The position numbers and the translations under genes are program-made. Under the pieces are notes generated by a model, which worked only from the letters and a program-made list of their open reading frames with translations, did no database searches and had not been told where the DNA came from. Positions 9,724-20,675 of a DNA stretch of 28,894 bases are shown here, in pieces; the first letter of the stretch is position 1; each line of letters starts with the position of its first letter. Origin of the DNA: Byssochlamys sp. IMV 00236 (lineage: Eukaryota; Ascomycota; Eurotiomycetes; Eurotiales; Thermoascaceae); the NCBI GenBank assembly GCA_001931875.2, contig MSJH02000159.1, forward strand, positions 1 to 28,894, read 5' to 3'.

Positions 9724-10003
9724 TTACGGGACACAGGCTACCTGATCCATATATTCATCATGTTTATAAAGAAGAAGTAAAGACCGGAAAAAGTAAAGAC
9801 AGAAATCAATGTCACGAAAAGATTCATCTAGTTCTGCATTGTACTTGTATTGTTCAAATTTCCTTGAACATAGCTGTCCAATTTCTCTTCATTGTTTTTT
9901 TTTTTTTTTTTTTATCATATGCATCAAAGATTGGTTGTAAAGTATCACCAATATCATTATAAAGCTCGGTATTAAAAGGCTTTGGAGGAAATAACCTGTT
10001 CAG
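9724..10003 (-). pseudogene. Fragment of unknown minus-strand protein, interrupted by a T/A homopolymer and frameshift
   Basis: Minus-strand reading gives LNRLFPPKPFNTELYNDIG, then DTLQPIFDAYD, followed by Lys codons from a 19-base homopolymer (9895-9913), EEKLDSYVQGNLN, and after a shift of frame EQYKYNAELDESFRDIDF, CLYFFRSLLLLYKHDEYM and DQVACVP with TAA at 9724-9726. The terminal CC/gtaagatttt could be a splice donor. The composition is that of a folded protein, not random sequence. I do not recognise the family. Same strand and order make it a candidate 5' part of the gene whose 3' part is at 7468-8140, with the recombinase element between them; this is inference. Confidence 0.45.
9895..9913 (+). 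repeat. Homopolymer run of 19 T
   Basis: Uninterrupted T run inside the decayed minus-strand coding fragment; it reads as Lys codons on the minus strand. Confidence 0.9.
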
Positions 10004-10424
10004 TTGACACCATTGCTTTTTGTTGAATAATGTTGACCGACTTTTCGGAAAATCTGCAGACAGATCATCCTCTTTAAACTGCTGATAACGGTCTGTTTAC
10101 AGACCTCTACATCTATGTTATGCAGTTCTAATCTTAGACGGTCGTATGTTACGAATGGATCATCTCCCATGGCCCTCATAAGCAGTCTCTGGGATCTCTC
10201 ATTGATTTTATGGCTTCTGCATTTTGGCTTGATTGGTAAGGCAATCCAGTCTTCTTTATTCTATCCACAGTGCTTTGTACTGTCGACTTTGGCATTTCGA
10301 CTATGTTTGCAATGTCGTTATACGAATGTCTTGCTTTTCTAAGGTAATAAATACCCCAGTACTTTCTTTCTTTGTGAGGTTGATAAGGGCCGCGTTCTTT
10401 TGTTGATACGTTTTCAGCAGACAT
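9990..10424 (-). pseudogene. Tc1-like transposase N-terminal half, frameshifted
   Basis: Starts at an ATG (10424) with MSAENVSTKERGPYQPHKER, then WGIYYLRKARHSYNDIANI, VEMPKSTVQSTVDRIKKTG, a Tc1-type helix-turn-helix. A frameshift near 10230 must be crossed to read RSQRLLMRAMGDDPFVTYD, RLRLELHNIDVEVCKQTVIS and SLKR, and a second near 10075 gives DDLSADFPKSRSTLF and NKKQWCQLNR. Homology to a transposase appears to stop near 9990, where an unrelated coding fragment begins. The catalytic domain is absent. A catalytic fragment of a compatible type lies far away at 1591-1904. Confidence 0.75.
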
Positions 10425-13400
10425 GGATACTTTTTAAAATATTGCGAAATATACAAGTTTATAAAACAACACAATTTTGGCTTCAATTTTATGAAGCCCG
10501 AAACCGAATTATGTATGGCTGTATCAATTAAACTGCTTTTTTTACGGTGAACACTACGCGCATGAGGAGATCCATGAGAAGACTAATGCTAAGAGCACTT
10601 CTTCTTCTATACTATACAACTTCACAATACCAAAGTGTCTATCTAGTTTAAGGCTGTCATGTGGGATATCATTGATGTAAAATGCGAATATACCATAATT
10701 ACACGTGGTTGATCTGGGTTCTTTATTGATCAAACTGACGACATAAAAGCATTAATATACAGCAATAACCACATTCCTTAAAATATAACTTCTTATCCTA
10801 CATCAAGGAGCATGGAAAGATGTTTGTTCTTGGACAAGCTTAACGTGGTGCTGCATATTGAAAAGGTTTGTTGACGATATCACAGGTAACCCTTGTAACA
10901 TTAGCTTATTTTCTGATGCATGTAGTGTTCACCTTTTCTTAACCAAATTATTTAAATAGTATGCAAGGCAGCTGCTAAAAAGGATATCATCAGAAAGAAT
11001 CCATCGAGAAAATAATGTAAGAAGGCGTCTGACCCCAAAAACGTGTGGTGCAGCAGGCAACCCCAACTACACGCCAGAGAAATTTAGCCAGGTAACCCCA
11101 CACTAAATTCCTAAGGTCAAACTACACTATACAAATATAAAGACCAACAGAACGAAATAACGGACTACTCGGCTGGACTCCTAATTGAGTAGGTCTGCAG
11201 TTGCCATCATTAAGTCACTCAAGGCATTGTAAAGAGCAACGAAAGAGATAAAGAGGGGGAAAAAGCCAATGGTTCTTGAGGCTCAATAAGGAACACTACT
11301 ACATGCATTTTTGATCTTTCATGCATACAAATTTATAAACATTTCTTCCAAAAAGGTTAAATAGCAGTACATTGATGAATGTATCTTTTTATATAATGAT
11401 CAACCAGTCATCTTCACATCAAAGTAACATTGTGTTCCTTTTAACCTTCTCCTTTTCTTGTTCCTATCACTGTACAATCTTATTTACATAGTATTGTAAG
11501 GTTCAGTTCCCGTTTCTGTGTTGCTAATATAAGCCTTCATGAAAAAGGAATTAAATGATATTAATGAAACTCTAAGCTTATTTTGTACACAACAACCAAG
11601 GAACAGTTACGTAGCCTTACTGTTGCCTTTGAAATTAAAATCTAAAACTTTGATTGCGGCCAGTTAGTAAATATGTATGATGACTTATGATTAAACAGTA
11701 TGTATAAAACACCAGCCCGACTACATGAGTCAATTGTTTAGATACGGTAAATGATTGTATAGTATTTATTAGATTGGACAAAGATAAAGGTTATTAATAT
11801 AAGTGTACTAACCTACCTAATGTCATCAATTCATAGATAACTGAGCTGTATGAAGTTTGGTGTAAATTGAAATGACGGAAAAACAGATCTTATCTAAAGA
11901 CTAAAGATCTGCAACTGAAGATTAAGAAGGCACTATCGTGTCTTGATGAATAAGCACTTTCATTGACTATATGAGCATGTAATCATAATGGCATATTATC
12001 ATCATCTTGATATTTTTATCAGTGATTAAGTGCATACTCCTAATGTGCCCTAAATTGATGTAGATCCGGATATGAAGTGCTCTTTATAGTATTATAATCT
12101 CTAAGGGCACAAAAATTAATGTAAATAAGGTTCCAGTGATATGGCAAAAGGTAGCTGGACAGATATATTATCGAATAATGTTAGCAGCATCCATTGCAGC
12201 TGTCTTTCCCCAACACTGCTATTTGAAGTAACGCACTATTTTTTTTTTCTTTTTTTTTTTTTCTCTCTCTCGGCATCTTCTAATGACTATACATCCCATA
12301 ACCTTTTATGTGTGTCATTAAGTATCCGTCTTTTGGATATTGATCTCCTCAAATGAAGAAAAGGGGAAAAGCATCTCTTTTGACAATTCCAAAAAAGTTA
12401 ATTCAAATGCAACAATCTTAGAAAAGAAAGTCTCGTGAGTGAACAGTGCGTAACAACCGATCCGTAAAATCGAGCCAAGAGAAAAGAGTAACACCAAGTA
12501 TACCGTTTTAATCTCCACGACATGATAAACCATGTAGAAGCGGAAATGACACACAAATAGGAAAAAGAACATTCTGCCTGCTATGCCTTTTGTTTATTTA
12601 ACCAAAATCATTCATGTGGTAAAGTAAAGCGCCGATAGGTATTACATACATTTTTGACTCATAAAGGTTAGGCAAGTAATACAACAAGAATCCCTGGGTT
12701 TATAGATGCAGAGTGACGCTTAAAGAAGAAAGAAAAAGAAAAAGAAAAAAAAAAAGAAAAAACAAATGCGCAGAAAAGGCTGAGCAACAGATTTCCCCTA
12801 TTTTTTCGTGCTTGGCATTTGTTTATTGCAAAAGAGTTTTCTTGGTGTTCTATTTATTATTACTGCTGAACAATTCATCAGCCACGGCTTCCTGTTTTTT
12901 TGGTTGTTATTTGCGGCTAACACGGCCGAACTGTTTCTCCGAATATTTTGACATAATCTCTACAACTTATTTTTCTAAATTTGGCTAATTTTTATTTCAA
13001 ACGCGTCATATTAATGTAGCTTCTATAATATCCGCTTTTCCGAATTGAGAATTCTTGATATAGCGAATAGAAGATGACATAGAAACGAGCTTTGATCCAA
13101 ATGGAAAAAGAAGGCATAATTTTTCCATCTGAATAATATTAATAAGCGCAACTGAGAGGATACCCGGACCAGTTCTTCAATAGGCACCGTTTCATAACGG
13201 GCCCAATGAGATAAGCTTTTCTTGTTTATCGGAAAAACTGCTCATTTGCATAGACAGAGCGGAAAACGTAACTGCCCTTAAACTTGAATCAGAGCTCTAG
13301 AACCGTGATGATTATTAATAATATCGTTCCATTGTTCCATGTCATCAAATAATGCAATATAGCCGTAAAAGAGACAATAGAAAACGAGGTTTAATCATTT

Positions 13401-14098
13401 CTCCTTGTTGTTATATCAACTGTCGTCATTGAGCTAAGCCCTACAGTTGCCAAGACAATGACTCTTATTGTTTTCTTGGTTTTTGAATAAACATAATTTT
13501 TACATCGGAGAGTTTAAAATAATTGCTGACAAAGGATCAAACAGCAATCCTTGATGTTTCTAATTGCCGTCATGAGCCACGAGCTTAATGCTAATGTCTC
13601 GGATGTTTCGGAAAAACAGAATATATTAAAAATGTCAAAATTTTTTTTTTTGATCTATAGAAAACAGACATTACCCAGTTTAGGCCAAAGGTTTACGTAA
13701 CTTTTATGCAATTTAAACCGCCGCTTCGCTTTTTTTTTTTGTTCTTCACCTCGCACAAGCCAGATTCAATCCTCGGTTTTGGGAAGCATTATTGTATTAT
13801 AAACATATTAATTTTATTATTGTTTTTGCAAAATAAATAAAAAGGGGAGATTTACAAATAAATAAAAGAAGTCATCGTTGCAATAAGTATATATAAATGT
13901 TAAAAAGAGTAGATGCTAGATCGAGTTTGGTATAAGGAATTTCAGCTAAGGAGAGAGTTTTTAAAAGAAAGGGAAGGGGGGTTATAAGAACATATTCAGA
14001 GGTATAAAAATACTGTACAAGGTTAAGGGGTGTTTGTGCGTACGTGTTTCTTACATAGCAACAAGTCCCTTATTTCACAAAACCATCTGTTAATTTTT
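10425..14098. other. Long gene-poor stretch, about 3.7 kb
   Basis: No coding region, tRNA or rRNA that I can support on either strand. Open frames are short and dominated by homopolymers (for example the Lys/Arg-rich start at 12713 made by AAAGAAA repeats). T tracts occur at 12240-12262, 13640-13651 and 13731-13740. The 12-base word CGGAAAAACAGA occurs at 11876-11887 and 13609-13620, with a related copy at 13230. The last few hundred bases probably include the 3' end region of the minus-strand gene that stops at 14099. Confidence 0.5.
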
Positions 14099-14527
14099 TC
14101 AGATCAAGTAACCTTCCACAAAGTCTGTACGCAAAATATCACGATTGCCATCTCTATATCGAACCATCCACCTTCCATCTGGTAACTTTACATAAAAATT
14201 TGAGTAAGGAAACTCATTAGCTTTGAGATAAGTTGGACTGAATGGTGGTATAATCAACTGTGATGGTTCTTCTTGATAAACATATTGTTTTCTTTGTCTT
14301 TTAGTATGTGAAGACTGACTATCGAATTCCCCACTTTTCATTGTGGACAATGTCGAGCTACTTTCGTTTCCTCGATGAGAAAAGGTAGATGAATGTGTGG
14401 AAGAGCTGGAGGTGCTGCTGGAAGATGACTTGCACTTTGGATGAAAGAGTTTTCCTACTTTACGCCAGATTGAGTCGTGTGATTTTGTTGAAGAGCAACT
14501 AGATGTGTTTCTTGAATAATTCAGCAT
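14099..14527 (-). CDS. Hypothetical Ser-rich protein with a conserved-looking C-terminal block
   Basis: A single frame of 142 codons from the ATG at 14527. An in-frame ATG at 14674 would add a Phe/Leu-rich leader from T-rich promoter-like DNA, so the shorter form is preferred. The first part is basic and Ser-rich (MLNYSRNTSSCSSTKS, then a run of Ser/Thr around residues 35-60). The last part is different: PSQLIIPPFSPTYLK, ANEFPYSNFYVKLPDGRWMV, RYRDGNRDILRTDFVEGYLI. That end has alternating hydrophobic residues and a P-D-G turn, suggesting a small beta-rich or hairpin module. The family is not recognised. It lies downstream of mIF2 on the same strand, with 266 bp between them. Confidence 0.55.
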   Translation of the reverse strand: MLNYSRNTSSCSSTKSHDSIWRKVGKLFHPKCKSSSSSTSSSSTHSSTFSHRGNESSSTLSTMKSGEFDSQSSHTKRQRKQYVYQEEPSQLIIPPFSPTYLKANEFPYSNFYVKLPDGRWMVRYRDGNRDILRTDFVEGYLI

Positions 14528-14793
14528 TTTATTTATATAAAATAACAAAAAAAGGTACGAAAAAAAGGGAAAAGTAAAGAAAAAGAACATTGTGTATTTA
14601 TATAAAAGTATGGATAAATTTAGAGTAACCATTCCGGCCAATAAAAATTTAATAGAATTACCAAGTGATACCACCTGGTTTCTAATTTCGGATTGAAACT
14701 CCTGCTTTAAAATGGCTCCCTTTCAGTTTTTTTTAAGGAAATAATGTTTTTCCAAAGATCTTTATTAAATTCTAAATTTAGACATGGAAACGC

Positions 14794-17603
14794 TTATAAT
14801 TTTTGCTTTGTTTCTATAGTTTCTATGGATTGAATAATATCGCCCGGTTTAAATTCATTGAATCCATCAAAGGAAATACCACACTCCAAACCTTTCTTTG
14901 CCTCCATAATATCCTTCTTCACTTGACGTAGTGCATCTAATTGTCCTATTATAGATAGTTACGTCAACCTTGTATAAAGACATTCTGCTGTCTAATAATC
15001 CATGCTTATTTTAGCTTACCTTCCCATATGGTCTCTTTATTACGTACTATTCTCACTCGACCATTGCGATGAATTGCACCGTTTGTTACTCGACAGCCAG
15101 CGACAGGACGAGTCTCTCTTCCTTTGATACTGATATCGAAAATCTGTAATACCGCAGCCTCACCAACGACTTGTTGGGTAATGATCGGCGGTAACATATC
15201 ACTCAACTGTTCTTTAACATCTTCCAGCAGTTTATAAATGATCGAATACGATCTCACTGGCACTCCGATTCTTGCAGCCTCGGCTTGAATTCTTTTATCA
15301 GCCTTGACATTGAATCCGATGACTCTTCCTTCACAAGCTGCGGCTAGCTGAACATCACCTTCAGTTATATTGCCGACCCCACTATGAACCACCTTGACTC
15401 TGATCTGTTTGTTTTGTAACCCTGACAATGAATCCACTACAGCCTCAACTGTACCACTTACGTCGCCTGTCAAATGTACAACCATGTAGGTAAATCACAC
15501 GTGAGGTCACGCATAAGCCAACAAAATTTTAATTGTTTACCTTTCACAACAGCTCGGAGTTCCAGGACTTCATTTTCGACAGGATTGTCCCCATTATCTT
15601 GACTTTTCGTTTGTATCTCACTTAATCGCTTATTTAAGGAAACGGGTGCAACATCAGTCAGACCGCGCTGATACATGTACATCTCCTTTTGATATGCTTT
15701 TTCTATCAGTCGTTCTTGCTCCAACTGCTCTTTTTGTAGTCTTCTCTTATCATTGATGACTTCCAAGTCACGGAGCTGTTTCTCACGCTGATGTCGTGCA
15801 ACACGGTTATCAACTACAGTTTTAGCCACACTCTATTTTAAGATATGAGTGATGCATGACATAGGTTAATCAGAAAGTTCTTTACTTCATCCTCTGCTTG
15901 AAGCATTTCGTCTCCTGCGTGAGGAACATCTTTCCAACCAATCACCTTGACAGGCATACCGGGCGTTGCTTCTTTTACTGCCTTTCCCTGATGATCGACC
16001 ATGGAACGAACCTTGCACCATGTCTGACCGGCGACGATGACTGCACCTGGTTTAAGTGTGCCTCTCTGTACGAGCACCGTAGCCACATTGCCTCTTCCTT
16101 TTTCAATTTGTGATTCAATTACTACGCCTTCTGCCGTGTTCACTCTCTCTGCCTTTAGTTCAAGCACTTCTGAAAGCGTCACGATCGTTTCCTCCAGTTG
16201 GTCCAAATTCTTTCCAGTCAATCCAGAGACCTCAACGCAGGGCACATCACCGCCAATTTCCTCCAAATGAACATTATATCGTGCCAATTCCTCCTTTACC
16301 CGAGAGGGATCGACGCCGTGCTTATCGCATTTGTTGATAGCTACGACAATGGGTACATTGGCTGTCTGAGCATGCTGAATGGCTTCTATCGTCTGAGGCA
16401 TCACTCCATCATCCGCGGCTACGACCAAGACAACGATATCTGTCACTTTGGCTCCTCTTTGTCTCATGGCTGAAAAGGCTGCGTGACCAGGAGTATCCAA
16501 AAAGGTAATCGTCTTGTTAGAAGGAAGTTTGACTGAACTAAATGAGTTACATATGTGTACGACAGAGGATTTATAAAAGAGTACCTGAAAATGCACCAAT
16601 GTGCTGAGTAATGCCTCCTGCTTCTCCTGCGGCTACGGATGATTTTCGAAGCGTGTCAAGTAAGGTTGTTTTTCCGTGATCAACATGACCCATAATCGTC
16701 ACAATAGGAGGTCGATCTTTCAACAGTGCCGGATCTTCCACGGGTGGTCTAAATGTTTCATCATTTAATTCATGTTATAATTAATGCATTGCAGTGAAAC
16801 CAACCTCGGATAAAGATCAAGTGATTGCTTAGCATCTACAATTGGATTCATATTCAGTTGCATGGCAATAAGACTTGACTCATCCGCATGAAGCACTTTT
16901 TTAATGATCAGTTTCGTTCTTTATTGGTTTTATAATATTGAAACTTACTGCGGTCATGCGAGGTATTTCCCATATCGAGTTCTTCCATGGTTCTGATCAC
17001 CTGTTCTATATATATGTATACATTGGTTACATCATATCCTTTCTTACTCTCCGTGTTGTATTTACCAAACCTAACTCCCAAGACTCGTGATAAATTGGCA
17101 ACATTGATCACTTCAGGTATATACACATCCCTCACTTGTTGATTCTCCCTTCTCTCCTTTGCTTTTTGTTTCGCCTTTCTTTCCTCAATATATTTACGCT
17201 GTTTCGCTTCCTCCTTGGCCAAAGCAGCCAATTCTTCCTCTGTCTTCTTTCGCTCTTTCTTTTGAGCTACTGTTTCTGTCTTTTTGGGCGCAGATTTTGT
17301 AAATCGGGTAATATGACGCTCATGTACCTTGACTGATTCCTCAGGGTACTTTTCAGGGTGCATATCTGCCGGACGACTCCAGTCTCTTTTAGGCGCCTTT
17401 CGTTTTCCTCCGTTCGTCTCTGGAGGTAACTGCCAGTTTCGTTTGGTAAAGACTTTATCTGTCTTTGCACCCCCTGTAGGTTTGCCTAGATCCATGGCAT
17501 CTCGTTTAAGTAAACGTGCTGATGTTCTAAGAGTCATTGTTTGACCCCATCTGAGCCTTTGTTGTTGTTGAAGAGCCGAGAGAAGTTTGAGTGTAGTACT
17601 CAT
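14794..17603 (-). CDS. Mitochondrial translation initiation factor IF-2
   Basis: Eight exons on the minus strand: 17603-17066, 17005-16949, 16895-16805, 16748-16585, 16532-15886, 15832-15541, 15466-15020 and 14945-14794; phases close to 795 residues. The N-terminus ([19 protein letters not shown], then RTSARLLKR) is basic and free of acidic residues, as in mitochondrial presequences. A Lys/Glu-rich linker precedes the IF2 N-domain ([12 protein letters not shown]). The GTPase domain has G1 GHVDHGKTT (about 249-257), switch [12 protein letters not shown]3 DTPGHAAF and G4 NKCD. Domain II ([19 protein letters not shown]), the Lys/Glu helix and C-terminal domains ([45 protein letters not shown]) follow in the family order. 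It places initiator tRNA on the mitoribosome with GTP. It shares a 111-bp divergent promoter with the RNase P p30 gene. Corresponds to yeast IFM1 / human MTIF2. Confidence 0.95.
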
Positions 17604-17714
17604 TTTATTTTTTTAAAGGTGTCAAAAGGGCCCATAATAAACTGAGGTTTTCATTGTTTTTGACTGTTAATTTTCAAGTCACTTTGTCTCTTTCTTTTTT
17701 TTTTTATTGTCAAA
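17604..17714. promoter_or_regulatory. Compact bidirectional promoter between mIF2 and RNase P p30
   Basis: Only 111 bp separate the two divergent start codons. Each side ends in a homopolymer-rich tract: T-rich before the p30 ATG (ctttctttttttttttattg) and T/A-rich before the mIF2 ATG. No TATA box stands out. Confidence 0.6.
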
Positions 17715-18815
17715 ATGTACTATGACTTTAATATTCCGTATCCAAGCAATCCAACAAAAGAAGACTTGAATCGAATAGAGAAAATATTAGAACGTATTCA
17801 TTCTGGTAAATAGAGAAGAGAAGAGTGTGTAAATAAAGGAATAACTTTACTAAACAGATTCAAGACCAGTCAAGTGTCATTGCGCTTAATGTGTCTTCAA
17901 AATCAGGTGTTTCTGAAGTGAAGGTAATTTGAAATATTGCAAGTTAAATTAACTAAATCCCAAATGTAGCCTGTATTACCTATTGCACCAGATCGTTTTC
18001 CTAATATGAAACAATTGACAAGGGCGACTGTAGAAATCGATGATCATAGAAAGAACTATCAACTCGTAAGCATTCATCAGATAAACGTACACGGCCCCAA
18101 GCTAATACGTAAAAGTCAAGCAGTTCTTCTTCTACACATGTTGATATTTTAGCAGTTCGTCCTGGTACAATTGATGTCTGTAAACACGCTTGTCAAAACT
18201 TGGAAATTGATGTCATATCTTTGGATTTGGCAAATACAAAGACAGCACCCAATTTTGCTGCTGCTCAAGTGGCTGTAAGTCGTGGTATCTTTTTTGAAAT
18301 ATGTTATGCACAATCATTTAAAAGTAAGACCAAAAAAAAAAAAAAAAAATGAAAACAGGCAACTAAGATCGATTTAGATCCTGGGAAAAAAGCAGCCTTT
18401 TTCAGCAATGTGAAGCGATTAGTGGATGTAACCAGAGGCCATAATTTATTTTTCTCAAGTGAAGCATTAAGAGCTTTAGATATTAGAAAACCTGCAGATC
18501 TAAGAATTCTGTAAGCTTGCTTATAGATAACGTTATTTAAACTGAAATATTCTTTGTAGTGGTGCACTCTTTGGAATGACTCAAGATCAGATCGAAGCCT
18601 CTGTTACCCTGAATTATGCAAAGCTATTAAAGAAAGCAGGTAAAATAAATACATGTAAATATACATTTAAGTATATAACAATTGAAATAGAAACGAGAAA
18701 ATCAACTTACAACGCAGCTATTCGTAATCAAGAAGTATCAAAAACAGAAAAACGTAAACAAGAAAACCAAGGGCAACAAAACAAAAGCAATAAAAAGGCC
18801 AAAAAGGCACAATGA
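17715..18815 (+). CDS. RNase P/MRP protein subunit p30 (RPP30/Rpp1 family)
   Basis: Seven exons: 17715-17805, 17865-17923, 17970-18065, 18116-18274 (or 18323), 18359-18510, 18560-18639 and 18691-18815; 253 residues with the short exon 4, about 269 with the long one. The start MYYDFNIPYPSNPTKEDL and the blocks SSVIALNVSSKSGV, LTRATVEIDDHRKNYQL, THVDILAVRPGTIDVCKHAC, LEIDVISLDLA, RGIFFEICYAQSF, GHNLFFSSEALRALDIRKP, ADLRILGALFGMTQDQIEA and ETRKSTYNAAI match the p30 TIM-barrel fold in order. The basic C-terminal tail is Lys/Gln-rich. It is a protein subunit of RNase P (tRNA 5' maturation) and RNase MRP in the nucleus. Exon 4 is problematic: the canonical in-phase donor (18275) removes the conserved RGIFFEICYA strand, while the donor after that strand (18324) is out of phase. 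The stop lies 2 nt from the converging metaxin stop. Confidence 0.88.
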
Positions 18816-18817
18816 GT

Positions 18818-19998
18818 TTATTTTTTTAGCCATTTTTCATTCATTGATTTCACATAGTTCAATAAATTGTCATGTTTGCGAATCATATTGCTTAGCGTCT
18901 TTGCTTGTTTGATCTCCTCCTTTTCATACTGTCCATGTTCCTTGATGGATGTTGCTAATGCACAATGAAGATGAGAAAACACGACAGCATCAATCCATGT
19001 TGGTTCACTACAGTCAGTCTTTAATATATGACCGTATAATTATATACACATGGTTTTTACCTCGAATTGAAAAAGTATGTGTTGTCACCTAATTTCACAG
19101 ATAGTGCCTCCAATGCCTTCATTGCTTCTTGATAAATCTATTCATGCATTAATACTTTGTTGGAATAGATGTACACCATACCTCTTCTCTCACTAAAATA
19201 TCTCTATCTGCCAACAATGACTTTGTCACTTGACTTTGTTTCTTGTAAAATACGATTTGATTTATAGGTTGAGGAAGATGTCCATAATATGATTTGAACG
19301 TAATCTCGTTTGCATTGGGTGGTTCAAGCCACATTGAAAAAAGCTATTGTTGTTTAATACGCTGTCTTCATATGCATGAATATTAAATCTTACTAAAGCC
19401 GGCTTTAATTTTTGTTCTACAAGTGTCACAAATGCTTTTGCTTGCTGCTTATCAAGTTCGTTGCTTAATTCTCTTTGAATATTCTAACAAAAAAGTCAAT
19501 CCTATCATTCGCGCGCGTCTCAATTCATCCTATTTACTCTAGTCTCTGTCACCCAGTGGATGATTTCTTGTGCATCAAAAACTTTGCCTACAACAGTTTG
19601 TAGAAATGGTAGTTCTCCTAAAGATTCATAAGTTACATTTTTTCTTTTTTTAAATAATCTGTCAAACCTGAAGGTGAAGCTTCTGGTTGATTGATGCTGT
19701 ATGCATCATAATCAATACCACAAAAATTCAAATACATCTACAACAAAATCATCAGTACTGTGTTTTTTATAGAGTTTCCATAACAGAAAAACCATACTTG
19801 AATCTGTAAGCAATCTACATCAAACCACGTAGATTTACCAGGGCCATAGACAAACAAGGTGTCTTTCTTTAGTAATTCGGGTTCATTGACAGCAGGATAT
19901 ACTTTAAGTGGAAAGCTTTTTAATTTCAGAAACTGTAAACAAGAAGGTAGTTCAAATGTTGGTAACTCGCCAAATCGTGAGCTTGGTGTGGTTGTCAT
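18818..19998 (-). CDS. Metaxin-like protein (metaxin-2/SAM35 type), mitochondrial outer membrane
   Basis: Seven exons on the minus strand: 19998-19798, 19737-19668, 19617-19538, 19483-19394, 19343-19182, 19137-19061 and 19007-18818; introns 44-60 nt; 289 residues. The N-terminal thioredoxin-like part has LFVYGPGKSTWFDVDCLQIQ, MYLNFCGIDYDAYSIN, SPSGELPFLQT and VFDAQEIIHWV, as in metaxins. The GST-C-like part has FVTLVEQKLKPALLFSMWL, EITFKSYYGHLPQPINQIVF, YKKQ and LGDNTYFFNSSEPTWIDAVV, FSHLHCALATS, close to the pattern of metaxin-2. It has no transmembrane tail, as expected for SAM35 rather than metaxin-1/SAM37. Metaxins are cytosol-facing parts of the SAM complex that inserts beta-barrel proteins. 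In the last splice the acceptor ctgtag (19008) is chosen over an earlier AG because only it keeps phase. Confidence 0.85.
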
Positions 19999-20630
19999 TT
20001 TTGAAAAGAAAAAAAAAAAAATAGAAAGGGAAGGAGAGTGACTCTCAGTGTCATGGCTGAGCTTGAAATTATCAACCACCATCAGACACGCGCATGCTCC
20101 AACGTTTTGGTAAAAAGCAGATAAAAAGGGGATGACAAAGTCTCATTCAAATAAAGATTATAATGTATGTAATGCGTATCTTATGTGATCACTTTGGATT
20201 CCTTTTTGGATAAAAGGCACGCGTTACATTAAAGAGGAAAAAAGGATCTTTTTTGTTACACTTTATGACTACTGTATTTGTGTGTGTGTGGGGAGATCTT
20301 TTAAGAGATTATCAGACCATCACAACCCCAAGTGCCGAGAATGAAACTTTAGTAATAATATACAAGTTACAACAATTCTAAACACTTGAAAATCCTTTTT
20401 TTATAAATGAATTCAGCATCAATATACCCCGCTTTTCTATTGGCCAAATCAGGCCATTTAACATTAGTCGATCTGACGTGGAATAGAATACAACAGTGGA
20501 TATGATTGGGCAAATTTAGTAAAAATTGTCCATAATTCATTAAAAGTAGGCTGTAGATGGGAAAAAAAAAAGAAAGCGCGGACTGTTTTTTGTTTAACAA
20601 AAGATCTCTGATTCATCTATTGCGTCTTTC

Positions 20631-20662
<32 letters not shown>

Positions 20663-20675
20663 AAAATAGATTAGA
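19999..20675. promoter_or_regulatory. Divergent intergenic region between metaxin and 2-oxodicarboxylate carrier genes
   Basis: 677 bp between divergent ATGs. It holds a T tract right before the metaxin start, a TG repeat near 20278-20290, a CCAAT-type word (attggccaaatc, about 20438) and a CTTT repeat ending just before the carrier start. No gene is seen. Confidence 0.5.
20631..20662 (+). repeat. CTTT tetranucleotide microsatellite
   Basis: Eight or so copies of CTTT lie immediately upstream of the carrier ATG (20676), in the position where other genes here have T tracts. Confidence 0.9.

Noticed and set aside
2866..11440. 14-base shared word acattgtgttcctt at about 2867 and 11427
   Set aside because: Flanks do not match; this is within what chance allows for AT-rich DNA of this length.
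12713..12988. 91-codon open frame with a Lys/Arg-rich start
   Set aside because: The start is an AAAGAAA repeat and the rest is unbiased, hydrophobic low-complexity sequence.
13745..13790. tRNA T-loop-like word (agattcaatcctc)
   Set aside because: No matching acceptor, D or anticodon stems could be found around it.
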